Assembly: GCA_009761415.1 (NCBI GenBank)
Contig: QUOL01000001.1
Coordinates: forward strand, 2,666,001 to 2,730,000
Direction: 5' to 3'
From: Sarcomyxa edulis
Lineage: Eukaryota; Basidiomycota; Agaricomycetes; Agaricales; Mycenaceae
Length of the DNA: 64,000 nucleotides
Under the pieces are notes generated by a model. It was not told where the DNA came from, did not search any database, and was given only the letters and a program-made list of their open reading frames with translations. The translations under genes and the position numbers were made by a program. Below, piece by piece: positions 20,302-31,499 of this stretch. The stretch's first letter is position 1. Each line of letters opens with the position of its first letter.

Positions 20302-22136
20302 CTACATCAGTTTCTTTTCCTTGGCTGCTACCTTCTTCTCTACCGCCTCCTTTGCCTCCGTATCTGCCACAAGTCCAATTATCTTTACCTGATCCGCCAC
20401 TGCTCGTAGTACTCCAAGTACCTCACCGTTTCCTTTGACGAACCCGCCAAACTCCGCATAAACCAAGTCATTCTCTTTGGCGAACTCCTTTATCATGACA
20501 CTCGCTGCTTTGAGGTTGTGGCGAGGAAGCCTGGGGAAGAGATGATGCGCTACTTGAAGGTGAAGACCTCCGTGGATGAAAGCGATGGATTCATCGCAAA
20601 TGACATCTGTCGTTGTTCGCATTTGCCGATCGGGGAAAGATTCGGTCGTGCCGAGGTCAGCCGTGGACATCGTAAAATGAGATAGTACAATCTACATGTA
20701 AATCTAGCGTCAGTATCTAGGGGATTGATGGTATGGAAAGGCACGCACCTGAATGTGTACAGGACTCGTCGCGGCATGACTGACGAGTAAATACATCAAT
20801 GCCTTCTTCCACGAACCGCACCCATAAAGCACGCTTCCAAACCAACACCAGAAGAAAATCAAACCGACAATCTCCAGGCCCCAGGCCCATCTACCACCTC
20901 TAGCGCGTTTAGTGTCCCAGGCCTTTTTGTACAAGAAGCCGTACGAGTTGGCATATAGATTGAAGCGGGCGAATGCCATGATAACGTAGAATAGCTTGTG
21001 TTGGATGGTAATGAAAACTTGGCTGAAACGGTCAAAGCTGATAATACGCTTGTAATACGAGGACCACAGCGACTTGAAAAATATTGGGGATATGGCAAAA
21101 AATGGAAGATGTTGAATGTCAGGATCGCTATTGAGAGTATTCGATGAGAGCATAACCCGATAAGTTGAAATGTTGATACATACTGTGTTGGGTGGTTAGG
21201 AATCACTGACGCAGTCTACGTGAGCCATTTGCGCGTACAAGGGATGATGAGGTTCACTTACAATGATGAATGTTATGGTTCTGCACCCGAGGTATAAGCA
21301 GAAAACGCGTAGGAAAGCTGATAGTCACGTACATCAACCCACCAGCCGACACTCAGTCCGCCAATGAAATCCGCAATGATGATTGAGATCACTCGGTCGG
21401 CCGCCCAGTTAGCCGTGACACCCATGTGGCCCAAGTCATGGACGGTGAAGACGAGTTGTTGCCACATGAATCCCAAAAGAACAGCGCTGACTAGAAGCCA
21501 GTTCTTGGAATAGGCGTAGGCAGACAAACCGCCCAAAAGGGTGTAGCGAACGACCTCTGGACCGTAACCTTCAAGATAACGCGTTTTATACAGCCCAGCA
21601 TCGATGACACGTTTGTGGAGAGCTCTATACGCCTTTGAGTGTTGCGTTTGCACACTGAGAGATAGACGAGTGGGTGGGGGCAGGACAGTCGCGAGAGTTG
21701 GTGAAGATTGAGGAGGGAGGAGCGTGCTGCCTTTTGCGACAAGCAGGATCTGAGAAGAGGGAGACAAATCCGTGTCTTCTGTCGATGCAAATGTGTCTGC
21801 TTCACTATACCACTCCATCTTTCCGTCCTGACCTTTTCTCCTGACCCAGCCGGACATGACGGGCGGAAGAAGAGGTTCCCAACCATTCTCGGATATTTCT
21901 ACTGTACCAATGGAATAACGCTGGATAGAACCAAGAGTACCATCGAGATGCATTGCCTGGATCTCGTCTGTAGCATCTCGACCGACAAAATGAAGGATAG
22001 CCAGAGAACCCCCTGGGTGTGCGTCGAGCCAAGAATTAGGGATACGAAGGAGTTGGTTGTCGTAAATGAGAAGATTTTCTCCTTGAAGGATACGAGACGC
22101 GACCTGGTCCCTCGTCCAGAGTTTTGGTGCCCCCAT
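20302..22136 (-). CDS. Cytochrome b5-fused sphingolipid delta-8 (front-end) desaturase
   Basis: The N-terminal cytochrome b5 domain (about residues 1-90) has the heme motif WLDAHPGGSLAILHFVGRDA. The membrane desaturase domain has the three His boxes: HDLGH; HNIHH followed across an intron by LIPNHPTHDPDIQHLP; and QVAHHLFPRLPRHN. The Gln in the third box is typical of front-end desaturases. Hydrophobic segments include SKNWLLVSAVLLGFMWQQLV and GLEIVGLIFFWCWFGSVLYG. The enzyme would introduce a delta-8 double bond into the long-chain base of ceramides in the ER, for fungal glucosylceramides. A fatty-acid substrate cannot be excluded. The start at 22136 (MGAPKLWTRDQVASR) is the first Met before the b5 domain. 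Confidence 0.87.
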
Positions 22137-22282
22137 AGTTTAGCGACAATATAGCGGTCGTCCTACAGGCTGATGGTCGAACGACTCAAGGAATTTATGG
22201 CCGCCCACGCGAGCCGATCACATACGGTCCGAATCTGCGCAGTCGTACTAGTAGTCAATCCAGTGCTCTTCCTCGTACCACC

Positions 22283-23392
22283 ATGATCTACTCTCCTCCT
22301 CCAGGACCTCCTCCCCCTCCTACAGTCAAATATGCACCCCCGCCAGGACCACCTCCTTCATTTCATAGAGAACCTCTTCCTCTTATTCCCACGTCTTCAC
22401 CCGTCCCCGATCTTCAAGCATTCGCAGATCGCGGTTGGGCAACCCTCGATCTTACAACTCACCCCACTCTCGCACAATCATTCTCTACCATCTTTTCCAT
22501 CTCACAACACTTTTTCGCACTCGAGGATCCTCTCAAAGAACCCTGGAAAGCGTCAAATGCAAAACAAGCAAGCGAACTGGGATGGTCAAGAGTAGAAAGA
22601 GAGAAACAAATTCTTACCCTTCGTTCTTGCAAATCTACTCCCCCAGAACTACTATCTGCTGTGACAGAAGCTTGGAGGGAGGTTGGAGAGCTACTTGCTG
22701 AGCTTGCCAAATCCATAGCGCGCAGCTTAGGCCTCCCCGAGGACGCCTTCAGCGGGATGATCGATCCCTGCATCGCCATCCCACAGACAAAGGGCAGTGC
22801 TTCCCTCCTGCGTTTATTTCGATACGACCGTCCACCACCCGGAGAGCCTATCCAGGTAGTCGCACAACCTCATCGCGATCTGGGTCTGTTAACACTCGTT
22901 GTCGGGCATTCTCCCGGACTAGATGTATGGGAACGAGACCCCACCGCATCGGACCCAAACTGTGGTCACTGGGTCGCCATCGAGTCTCAAGGACGACCAG
23001 ACGACCATAAAGGTATGATGGCTAGCGTGTTGATCGGGCAGACCATGTCCTTCCTCACTCAAGGCCGCTACCACCCCGGCCCCCATCGCGTATCTGTAGC
23101 CGCTGCTGCGTCCGAGTCTTCTGCGTTGGACGAGAATCCAGAAGCAGCTTTCCGTTATTCGACTGTCTTTGCACTTCGTCCACACCCTGTCACTCTTCGT
23201 GTTTCTGATTTTGAGTCGCCGATAACTGGGCCGTTCCTTTCGTCGGAGAGTGTCTTGGATGCGGGCGAGCTGTTTAGCAGCATAAGTAACCAGGCATGGA
23301 ACATCAATATCTCTAAAGAAGTTCGAGAGGAACAGAAGAGACGTCTGCATGAGCAGAAGATGAAGTTGACGGGAGAAGGAATCACAACATAG
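22283..23392 (+). CDS. 2-oxoglutarate/Fe(II) dioxygenase, isopenicillin N synthase-like
   Basis: A single exon encodes 369 residues. A Pro-rich N-terminus (PPPGPPPPPTVKYAPP) is followed by the non-haem dioxygenase N-domain (FADRGWATLDLTTHP) and the double-stranded beta-helix. Visible iron ligands are His and Asp in QPHRDLGLLTL and the distal His in GPHRVSV. The 2-oxoglutarate-binding Arg is in FRYSTVFALRP. The substrate is unknown; many fungal members act in secondary metabolism or hormone-like chemistry. The lack of introns in this intron-rich window is notable. It lies head to head with the desaturase (147 bp apart), but no biosynthetic partner gene is visible. Confidence 0.85.
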   Translation: MIYSPPPGPPPPPTVKYAPPPGPPPSFHREPLPLIPTSSPVPDLQAFADRGWATLDLTTHPTLAQSFSTIFSISQHFFALEDPLKEPWKASNAKQASELGWSRVEREKQILTLRSCKSTPPELLSAVTEAWREVGELLAELAKSIARSLGLPEDAFSGMIDPCIAIPQTKGSASLLRLFRYDRPPPGEPIQVVAQPHRDLGLLTLVVGHSPGLDVWERDPTASDPNCGHWVAIESQGRPDDHKGMMASVLIGQTMSFLTQGRYHPGPHRVSVAAAASESSALDENPEAAFRYSTVFALRPHPVTLRVSDFESPITGPFLSSESVLDAGELFSSISNQAWNINISKEVREEQKRRLHEQKMKLTGEGITT

Positions 23393-23842
23393 GATTTGTA
23401 TGATGGACTAGACATGGACCTTCATCTATAGCGTGTATGAACTATGTAGGAAATGGATGAACCGCTCGTTTGGGAACTCGGGAGCGACAAGTCTGACGGA
23501 CCCATCCTCCCGTTGCATAGACCAGTGTAACGGAATACTAAGTCCAAAGTTCTGGCGCTGGCGTTGTGATCAATTGCGTTCCAGCACCTTCCAACTGCTG
23601 ATATTGAACGGCGAATGCGCAGAGAGAGGATAGGGAGGAGTCATTTCAAAATACGAATATCGCTCCAAGTAATTCTGAAAGAGATGCAAAAAGAAATATC
23701 AAGAAAATGTTAGGCAGATAGTTAGAATGGTGCAAGGGATTGGTATTCATGTAAGCATAGACTGGGAAAACTCAAGTCGACGTAGTTGTAGCTCGTATCC
23801 GTAGTGTCGATCCGTGCTCGGAGTGGGCGGCTGATGACTTGT
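23393..23842. other. Intergenic, convergent 3' ends
   Basis: This lies between the stops of the dioxygenase and the KIN1-like kinase. I see no conserved coding or RNA feature. Confidence 0.4.
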
Positions 23843-25815
23843 TCAGATCTTTTCCGTTGCGCGATCGTGTGGTTTGTGAATAAGGAACCGGCTCAACGCG
23901 TTTGTGTAAGTTCGTGGCTCGTTAGATGCTATTGCGTGAAGCCACTCTCGTCGCTCACTCCAGAATCTCTGTAGCAGGCTCAGCGACGCACGTGGTGGAT
24001 CTTTCTCCGTATAGGCTGGTGGCGGCTTCATGGTCGTCGAAGCATATGCAGAAGGTCCACCAAGATGCGTATCGGCGGCGGCGGCGGTAGCAGTAGCACT
24101 GGCCTCCTTGATCTTTTCCGTCGCGACGCTGACATTGGCATCTAGAGGTGAGAGCTGAGCATTAGCGAATTGTCCTGGCCCGTAGACCCGATCTCTCTCC
24201 ATTTTCTCTCGTGCGAGATAATACATTGAGATGAGAGGGTGGAATCCTTTAGTAGGGTCCGTAGGTTCTAGATTCGTGTCGGTAAGCGAGGTATGCGATG
24301 GATAGCTCGTAGGAGAAGCCCACGGAGAAAACGTAGGGGGGAATGACTTTCGCCTAAAGAAATCGAAGCCAGAGAACCGTCTGGAATCTGGTTTCGCAGG
24401 CATCGGGGGGTCGAGTTTGTTCACGTTATGCTGAGGGTCACTCTCGTACGAGATGGCGAGACGTTTTCGTTCCCAGGCTTGAACTGCACGAACGTAATTC
24501 TCGGATTCGAGGACCGCAACAAGTCTCTTTTCTATCTCTTCTTCAGTGCCAAATTCAAATCCGTTCATGCCGCGGATGACTTGTGTGTCAAGATCATCGA
24601 CGCGAAGTGGCTCTCGATGGGCGAGATGGGAGTCTGGTGGGCCCGAGAACCCATGGGTCATCCATGGGTGGCATAGGACTTCGGAGAGCGTTGCACGAGC
24701 GGCAGGGTCGGCGACTAGCATTCGCGAGAGAAGGTGCTTGCATTCTGAGTGAGGAGTAGTCAGTATCAGTATCAGTATCAAATGAAGAAGTAGATCGCAT
24801 ACCCGCACTCAGGCGGATTGGGTACTCCAAGAGTCCGCGCTTGATCTTTGCGTGCAGCGCTGGCGTGTTCTGCCCATCAAATGGAACCTTTCCACACACC
24901 AACACGTATAATACCACGCCGAAACACCATACGTCTACCTCGGGTCCAGTGTAGACTGTCCCGTTCAGTAGTTCTGGGGCAACGATATAATGGTTGCCAC
25001 ACAAAGTGGACAAATGCCCATCAGGATCATAGACGTTCGATAGCCCAAAGTCAATGATCTTGATATCGCCCGTCTCTGAGATGAGGATGTTTTCGAGCTT
25101 GAGATCTGAAAGGGCATCAGATCCTAGACAACGAGCGGGAATGATCTGATACACCATACTGACCCCGATGCACAACGTTGTTCTGATGACAATATTCCAA
25201 GGCGCTGCCTATCTGCCTGGCAAACTTCCTGGCGACGCGTTCCCGCAACCTTCCATGGGTGATGATGTAGTCCAGCATCTGCCCGCCGCTGACGTATTCG
25301 AAGACCATATAGTAGTGGTGTTCGTGTATAATCAACTCACGCATACCGCAAATGTAGGGGTGATGGAGTAGCATGGAAAGGTTAGCTTCACGGAGAGCTC
25401 TAATCTCCTGTGAGGCATCGTTCGATGCTTGTTCCGCTACGGATTCAGCGTTGCTGCCGTTGAGAGCATTGGGTACAGATGGGTCAATACGAGGAAGGAT
25501 CTTCACAGCCAGCTGCAATAATGACTCAGTATATGATCTATAGACACTCTGGATCTGAGAACGCACCTTTTCCCCAGTGACATTATGGGTGGCTAGCTTG
25601 ACTTCGCCCACACTCCCTGCACCCAGCGTCTTGCTGAAAGTGTAATTACCCACAATCCTATCAGAGCTGCGAATCGATTTAGACAGTACTCGAGCTGGGT
25701 CTCTGTTTTGTCGCATGGGATCTTCACCAGACGTACCACGGCCGCGTTCATTACTATCTGGGTCCGCTGAGTTCCCGGAAGCTGCAGCAGCAACGTTATA
25801 TGTCTGTGAGGGCAT
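23843..25815 (-). CDS. KIN1/MARK-type serine/threonine protein kinase, short form
   Basis: The kinase domain spans about residues 55-370: [13 protein letters not shown] (Gly loop), LAVKIL (Lys), [10 protein letters not shown] split by an intron, DFGLSN, the activation segment [17 protein letters not shown], and [20 protein letters not shown]. After it come WMTHGF and motifs shared with KIN1/KIN2, including [20 protein letters not shown]1 kinases act in polarity and ER stress control. The protein ends soon after (HDRATEKI) with no visible KA1 domain, so it is roughly half the usual KIN1 length. The activation-loop sequence GNHYIVAPE differs from the GSLYFAAPE usual in KIN1. It may be a diverged paralogue. 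The intron near 24757-24785 carries a CAGTAT hexamer repeat. Confidence 0.82.
24760..24781. repeat. CAGTAT hexanucleotide microsatellite
   Basis: Three to four tandem CAGTAT units lie inside an intron of the KIN1-like gene. Confidence 0.85.
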
Positions 25816-26200
25816 TGAGATACTTAGGTCTTGGTCTTGCTGTTGTAGGTTGAAGAGCGCTGCGTAGTATGGGCGCTGGCAAAGGACAAGCGGCCTTTCC
25901 CTGAGTTAGTTGTAGAGTCATCGTGACTGAGAATTCGTTTGTTTTCGGTTCCATCTTGGTTCGATCAGGTTCGGTCAAGTGTGACCTGTGACATGATCAC
26001 AGCCTTCCGAAGTGCAGCCCATTTTTAGCGAGGCTATGCTTGGGCTATGCTATGTTTTTGCCGTTCGAACGCGTGTCAGGCTGTGTCAGGACGTGTCGAC
26101 TCACTGTCGAGCGCTAACTCGGAATTTGAACTTGGCCAATTGCTTGAAAGTACTCACTTTGTACCCAGAGTTCTTCAGAATTATATCATTCTCTGGCTAG
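25816..26200. promoter_or_regulatory. Divergent promoter region, KIN1-like kinase / unknown membrane protein
   Basis: 385 bp lie between two divergent start codons. Related TTCGGTT/GTTCGGT and GTGTCAGG/GTGTCAGGACGTGTC repeats occur near 25950-26100. No named motif was identified. Confidence 0.35.
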
Positions 26201-27652
26201 ATGATTACTCTCCCGAAACATGAAGAGGTCCAACTCGTTGACACCAGCGATAGCTCTATCCCAACGCCTCCATTAGTGGACGAGCGACTTCCTACTTTCG
26301 AAGAGGTAGAGCATGCGAGCTCATCAGGGGAGACTCGTCCTCTGATTGAGTTCACCGAGACCATTCCTGGGCAAGGTGGCGAAGAGCCCCCTCCACAATT
26401 CACTCCATATGAGGCCGAATTTACTCAGGATGGGAACGGAGACATCATCTCACATGATCCCCACTTGAATACAGACGGTATAGTCCACCTTTTACTCTCA
26501 CACGCGAATCCTCGATTGAGTGATTGCTATAGGAGAGGCGTTATATCGTTTCTTGCTCTCTCAGACGAGCGCGAACCCTGTATTCTACATTCATTGTCAT
26601 GGCCAACACTCGGAATCGCGAACACGATGGGTCAAAAGTACCGATAATCAAGGTAGAGAGCATACCAGAAGCGAAAACTATACCGAAGTCATCACCGACT
26701 TTGATTTCTTCATTGACATCGGCCAAAACATCGTTGGTACCCCTGTGATCTGGTCCGTGGCTGATTCTGAGCCTGCTTATCGCGGTGCTATGGTTCGCGA
26801 GGTAGAAGGTCCGGAAGGTAAACGGAGAGCTAGGAGGGAAGAGAAGAAATCGTTCAAGGCATGGGTGGATCAACGTTCTTTGAGGGGTTACCCACCTTGG
26901 ATTGGTAGTGTAAATGCTCAGATGGAGGGTACGACAGACGAAACAAACGTCTTGAAATCTTCCAAAAGCCTAAGGGAATGGGCGGATGAATATTGCGCTA
27001 GTGAAAAACATCTCAAGGAATTTGTGTACAAGAAGGTGAGCATAGTTTGCATATCATCGTGGTATTATGTCTCGTGACTTACACAAATTCTGCTATGAAG
27101 GTGGTATATGGTTGGAACCTACAGCAACTCGAAAGCGCTGTTCGTCATATAATCGTTTCATCCCTCTACCAAGGGATCGTGAACGTGGAGTTCACTACCC
27201 GGAGTTCGAAGGTCTATATCAGACCTGACAACACACTATCACGGCTACTTTCTAACAAATGGCTCAAATTCCTATCCATAATCCTTCTCATATACCCTTT
27301 CATTTGGCTCTTCAAACGATTCAATTCGCGTGGCGGGGGTAGTTGGGAAGTATGTGGGAGTGCTCACGCGCTGAAACGATGGGTCCCTTGTCCTCACGAC
27401 GAACTTGACCGGAGCCCTGATCCTTCGAGGTTTCTATTGACACCAGACGGGATGCGCAGATCTGTCGGAATGAGAGAGACTGAGTGGTGTAGACTTTGGG
27501 CTCCTACTATCTCGCGCGCTGTCGTTACTCGGTATCAAGCTTCGCAGCCATTGTACGATCCTATCGCAGATGTCGGCATCGGACTCGGGGGGAGGGCGTT
27601 TAATGACGGGTTCTTCCTCAATAGCAATGTACGGGAGCTAACAGGGTATTGA
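26201..27652 (+). CDS. Conserved-looking fungal single-pass membrane protein, unknown function
   Basis: Three exons (26201-26477, 26533-27035, 27101-27652) give 443 residues. The acidic, Pro-rich N-terminus (EEPPPQFTPYEAEF) resembles cytosolic tails of fungal membrane proteins with PPxY-like motifs. A soluble domain follows (GEALYRFLLSQTSANPVFYI, then HCHG, then YTEVITDFDFFIDIGQ). One hydrophobic segment near residue 320 (WLKFLSIILLIYPFIWLFKRF) follows a second soluble block containing VEFTTRSSKVYIRPDN. The C-terminal half has a Trp/Cys-containing region. I recognise the general look of a fungal-specific family but cannot name it. All junctions are canonical. Confidence 0.75.
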
Positions 27653-28516
27653 CAGGCGTTGCCCCAGAACACAAAAACTACCGCATCTCTTCCATATATT
27701 TATAAATCCACGTTACTTACATTCCTTCTTTCCACGCCAATCATCTTGTATATCTTGTATTTACCTATACCTCAAAGCACCTTTCTCACGCTATATATGA
27801 AACTGTGATATTGCGAGCGTTTGAGAGATACAACGTAGCAGGGGGTCCAGGTGGGCGTATGTTTACATTTATTGAAAACGAAATTTTTCAAACTTGGCAC
27901 ATTTCGAACGAATTATGTGGAGAGAGAGAAATAAGATCCTATGAGTAGTATTCAAAAGTTCAAAGCAAGTGTCCCTGCTCCAGAAAATAATAACGGTAAA
28001 AGTCAATAAACTACTTTGGTAGAGAACGTCAATTAATCGCAGTGAAGTGAAGAAGAAAGCGTTCAAAGTCAGGATTACTGAAGGTTCAACTTGAATAGGC
28101 ATCTACAGAGTGCACAATAAAAGGAAGGTTGTGAATGTGAAGGAATGAAATGGGAGGGAAGATGCCAGAGAAGGGTAAGTAACTATTGCAACATCTACAA
28201 TGTGAATGAGAAATGTGAATGGAAATGACTAGAATGGTGGGGGAAAAACAAGTGTCACAGGCGCGATCCATTGGGGGAAAAGTTGAGCTGGTGGTTATTA
28301 CTCCAGTAAAGCGGTATGATGTTGGGTCAGTCAAGACGAAACCTGACCAGAAATGATGGAAGATGAAGATGGGAATGTGGGGGGAATAAATGGTGATGTT
28401 GGAAAGAGTTGTACATTGGGGTTTTATATCGAGACGGATGATGAATTCGAATAATTGTCATGAGGTCAGAAGGTCAAGGAAGCCGATCGAAATGAGCCTT
28501 CGATCTTCTTTCGTTG
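27653..28516. other. Intergenic, convergent, 860 bp
   Basis: This lies between the stops of the membrane protein and the GT31 gene. It is AT-rich with several short minus-strand frames lacking any recognisable family. It most likely holds long 3' UTRs. Confidence 0.4.
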
Positions 28517-31090
28517 CTATCGGTGCCTATGTTGGGATATCGCATGCTGAAGAGGAGTCGAATCTTCTGAAGGTGAATCCGAGCCTGCGAGGTCCCATTC
28601 ATGCCGCTGGAACTTTTCAGACTCTGATAGCTCATCGCCCTCTAACAGCGCAAGAGCCGTCTCCAAGAACCAAAAGTTTTTCTTGATGAAATGCACGACG
28701 ACCGTCCCACCGACGCGGTTACCTTCATATCTCTTTTTACGGCCTTCCCGGTGTATCCATGCATATTCGGGGGTCATGGGGCTCCCTATAAGTATAAGTA
28801 TAAGTATAAGTACCAGACGTTAATGAGTACATTACGTTCTATACATCGATGAATGTACAAACGCACCTTCACGAATCATCGACATCTCACTGCCCTCCAC
28901 GAGCGCCTCGACACTTTCCGATGTTGTTAGATCGGATATGGGAGGCGTGTACCGGACGCCAAATGTCGATACCGTCGAATGTGCCCAGGCAGATGGTGTT
29001 GGCGGGTTTCCTTTCTCAGAAGACGTTTCTGGGCGGGTGAAGACAGCTTGCGGCGCATCGTCCAGCATGGTCACAAGGCTGCGTTTCACCCGAGTTACTT
29101 CGGAGGGGAACAGGAAGCCGTGTGCGTAACTGAGGAGATGTATCATGGTAAACAATTGTTGTTGAAACTTCAAAAAAGAGAAATCGACTTACACAGTCCC
29201 CGATCGGGGATGATCATAAATCCAACATCGTTCACTCGTCCATCGGACATCCTCAGCTCTAGGATGCACCGCCATCCACTTCGCCGTCTGTTTATCCTCC
29301 GCGCCCTTCGTCATTCCTTTAACCGCAGGATCTTTCGCTACCCAATCAACCAAGCTCCAACTAAGAGCATACAACTCCCCCGCCATAAACCGATTCTTCA
29401 CGAGATAACCCCAGTACACTAATGGATCATGCCGCGTGTTGGTCCACGGTACTGAACGCGTGGGGTATGGTGTTAAATCCTGCGTTGATGATATTACATC
29501 TACCGAGGAACTAGAATTGGAATTGGAATTGGAATGGGTTTTATCATCAGGTATACGAGGCGTCGTCTCGTTAGTCCGCTCATGGCGATAATGATGTCGA
29601 CGAGGCTTAACGTGAAGCTCCAAACGCAGCCGCGACTCGAGTTCAGCGAGCATCACAAACGAGTCGTCGTCGACTTTAACCACATAATCTGGTCGGACCC
29701 ATGGTTTTGGTCTACCCGTGTGCCGATCCTGCCATGCATGCGAAGGGTCATGAGGCGCAAGAGGAGGGGGTGAGGCGGTGTAATTGGCGTATGAGAACTG
29801 GGGGAGGGGCATGGGTGTGTCGACGTAGAGTGGTGGGACCCACGCGTTTATGGATGCCCAGGAGAAGAATGTATGTGTTTTGCCTGCGTTCATTTTCTCT
29901 GGGACGGGTAGGATGATGATATCGTTGTACACTACAAAAACAAGAAACAAAATGAGCATGGAATTTGGACGGAGCACTAAGCATGAGTAAGCAACACAAC
30001 GCACTTTCCATCTCCAATTCAATCCTCCGTTCCCAAGCTTTCCGCGGTTGACCCAGAATGAAACGAACGACCGATCTCGAAGTACCAACACCCCCATCAC
30101 CCTCCCCAGCTCCATCCCGACTGCGGGGATGCGTAGCCCACGTACTGCGTACCAGCATTCTACGTTCGAACGCACTGTCGGTCGAGAAGACACCGATAAA
30201 CAAACCAGCAGGGGGGAGGTCGTCGAGGTTGTTCGGAGGGAAGGGTGCCATCATTGTAGAGGGGATTGGATAAGTGTATGAAGATGTCGGTGATGATAAG
30301 AAATAATCGGGGGGAGCGGATGTGGATGGGACGGAGCAGTAGGCTTGCCATGGTAGTGGCGTCTTGTCGGGGTTGAGAATGTGGATCAATAAGAGGGTGA
30401 GGAAGATGGCGAATATAGATAGAAGTAGGAGCGTGAAGATCTGTTACGAAAGGACGGCGTTCAGAAAGAAGTAAGTAGACGATTAGGGTGTGTAAGAGAA
30501 AAGGAACGTACAATAGTTATAGGCTGCCGTGGAAAGAGTGGATGCCGAATGATTCGTCTAGACCATCTCCTACACGTTCTCGCTACCACACTATCTCTCC
30601 TCCGCCGCCGATGTATCGTAGTCCCAATCGCCCACCACGTTCTCCGTTCTTCTCTCCACTCACTCCTGTGGGTCCGCAGAAGTGGTGAGTCGGGTTCACT
30701 GTCGGTACTAGACGTACAAGACGACGGTGGACCCGAAGAGAAGAAATGAGGTAGAGGAGACCCGGAACGAGATGGAATGGGCGTAGACGTCGTCGTCGAC
30801 GACCGGGTGTGTGTAAGACTTGGTGGGAGTAAGAAATTGGAACGGGGGGATGATGATATCGAGTATCTCGTCCCGGACGTCGATGTGAGGAACGAGGAGC
30901 GTGATCTGGGTTGTGGTTGTAATTGTGGTGGTTGTGGTTGTGGTGGAGATGTCGTACGAGCGGTGTCGACGGAGTCGGCACTAGTACTCGAGCAGCTTTC
31001 GTTATCATATTCGTCCAATTGGTGGGTAGGGGGACGCGTGGATGGCTGGCAGGGGGTTTTCTGTCCTAAGAGACCAACGCTGAAAGCCAT
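28517..31090 (-). CDS. Glycosyltransferase family 31 (beta-1,3-galactosyltransferase-like), type II membrane protein
   Basis: A cytosolic N-terminal region of about 200 residues is rich in Ser, Pro, Thr and Arg. One membrane anchor follows (IFTLLLLSIFAIFLTLLLI). The lumenal domain begins AGLFIGVFSTDSAFERRML, then RSTWATHP. Further motifs are YNDIIILPVPEKMNAGKTHTF (split by an intron), the DxD metal/UDP-sugar site KVDDDSFVML, and YWGYLVKNRFMAGELYALS. These match GT31 galactosyl- or N-acetylglucosaminyltransferases of the Golgi. An inserted Asn/Ser-repeat loop (near 29500-29540) separates DxD from the later motif. The start at 31090 (MAFSVGLLGQKTPC) is preferred over an upstream Met at 31252. 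The last exon (28517-28785) has KNFWFLETALALLEGDELSE. The sugar donor is not certain. Confidence 0.82.
28787..28812. repeat. TATAAG hexanucleotide microsatellite
   Basis: Four tandem TATAAG units plus TA lie in the last intron of the GT31 gene. Confidence 0.9.
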
Positions 31091-31499
31091 ACTACTTAAT
31101 TTGGTTTGGAGAGACGGAATGAGTGTGGAGTGCGAGAGACCAATAAATAACTTGGATGTAGAGGACAATGGGTTTTGGTGTTTTGGTGTTGGATAGTCGA
31201 TGTCGATGAGGAGGGAGGGTCTGTTTGACCTGCAAAATTTGATGAGTGACAAGACAGCCCACTTGAGAAGAATTCGAGCTCGTCGTGGTCGTCGACGTCT
31301 AGGTCCAAGAATGAATTTAGATTTTTATTTATTTTCTCACATGTCCGTCATATTCTGCCAAGTACACGTGCTGCTACTGATCGACTATCTATCTTTGATC
31401 ATCCAGCCATACAAGAGCCTCCGAGTCATATCATTATGTGATGCGCTCGTCTTCACTGCATGTAACTAGTACTGTAACAGCTCTGGTATCTACACTACC
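31091..31499. other. Intergenic, GT31 promoter and GST 3' flank
   Basis: This is about 410 bp in tandem orientation on the minus strand: the GST-like gene ends at 31500 and the GT31 start is at 31090. No motif was recognised. Confidence 0.35.

Noticed and set aside
22283..23392. Secondary-metabolite cluster around the dioxygenase
   Set aside because: The neighbours are a sphingolipid desaturase and a kinase. No core synthase, P450 or transporter is present nearby.
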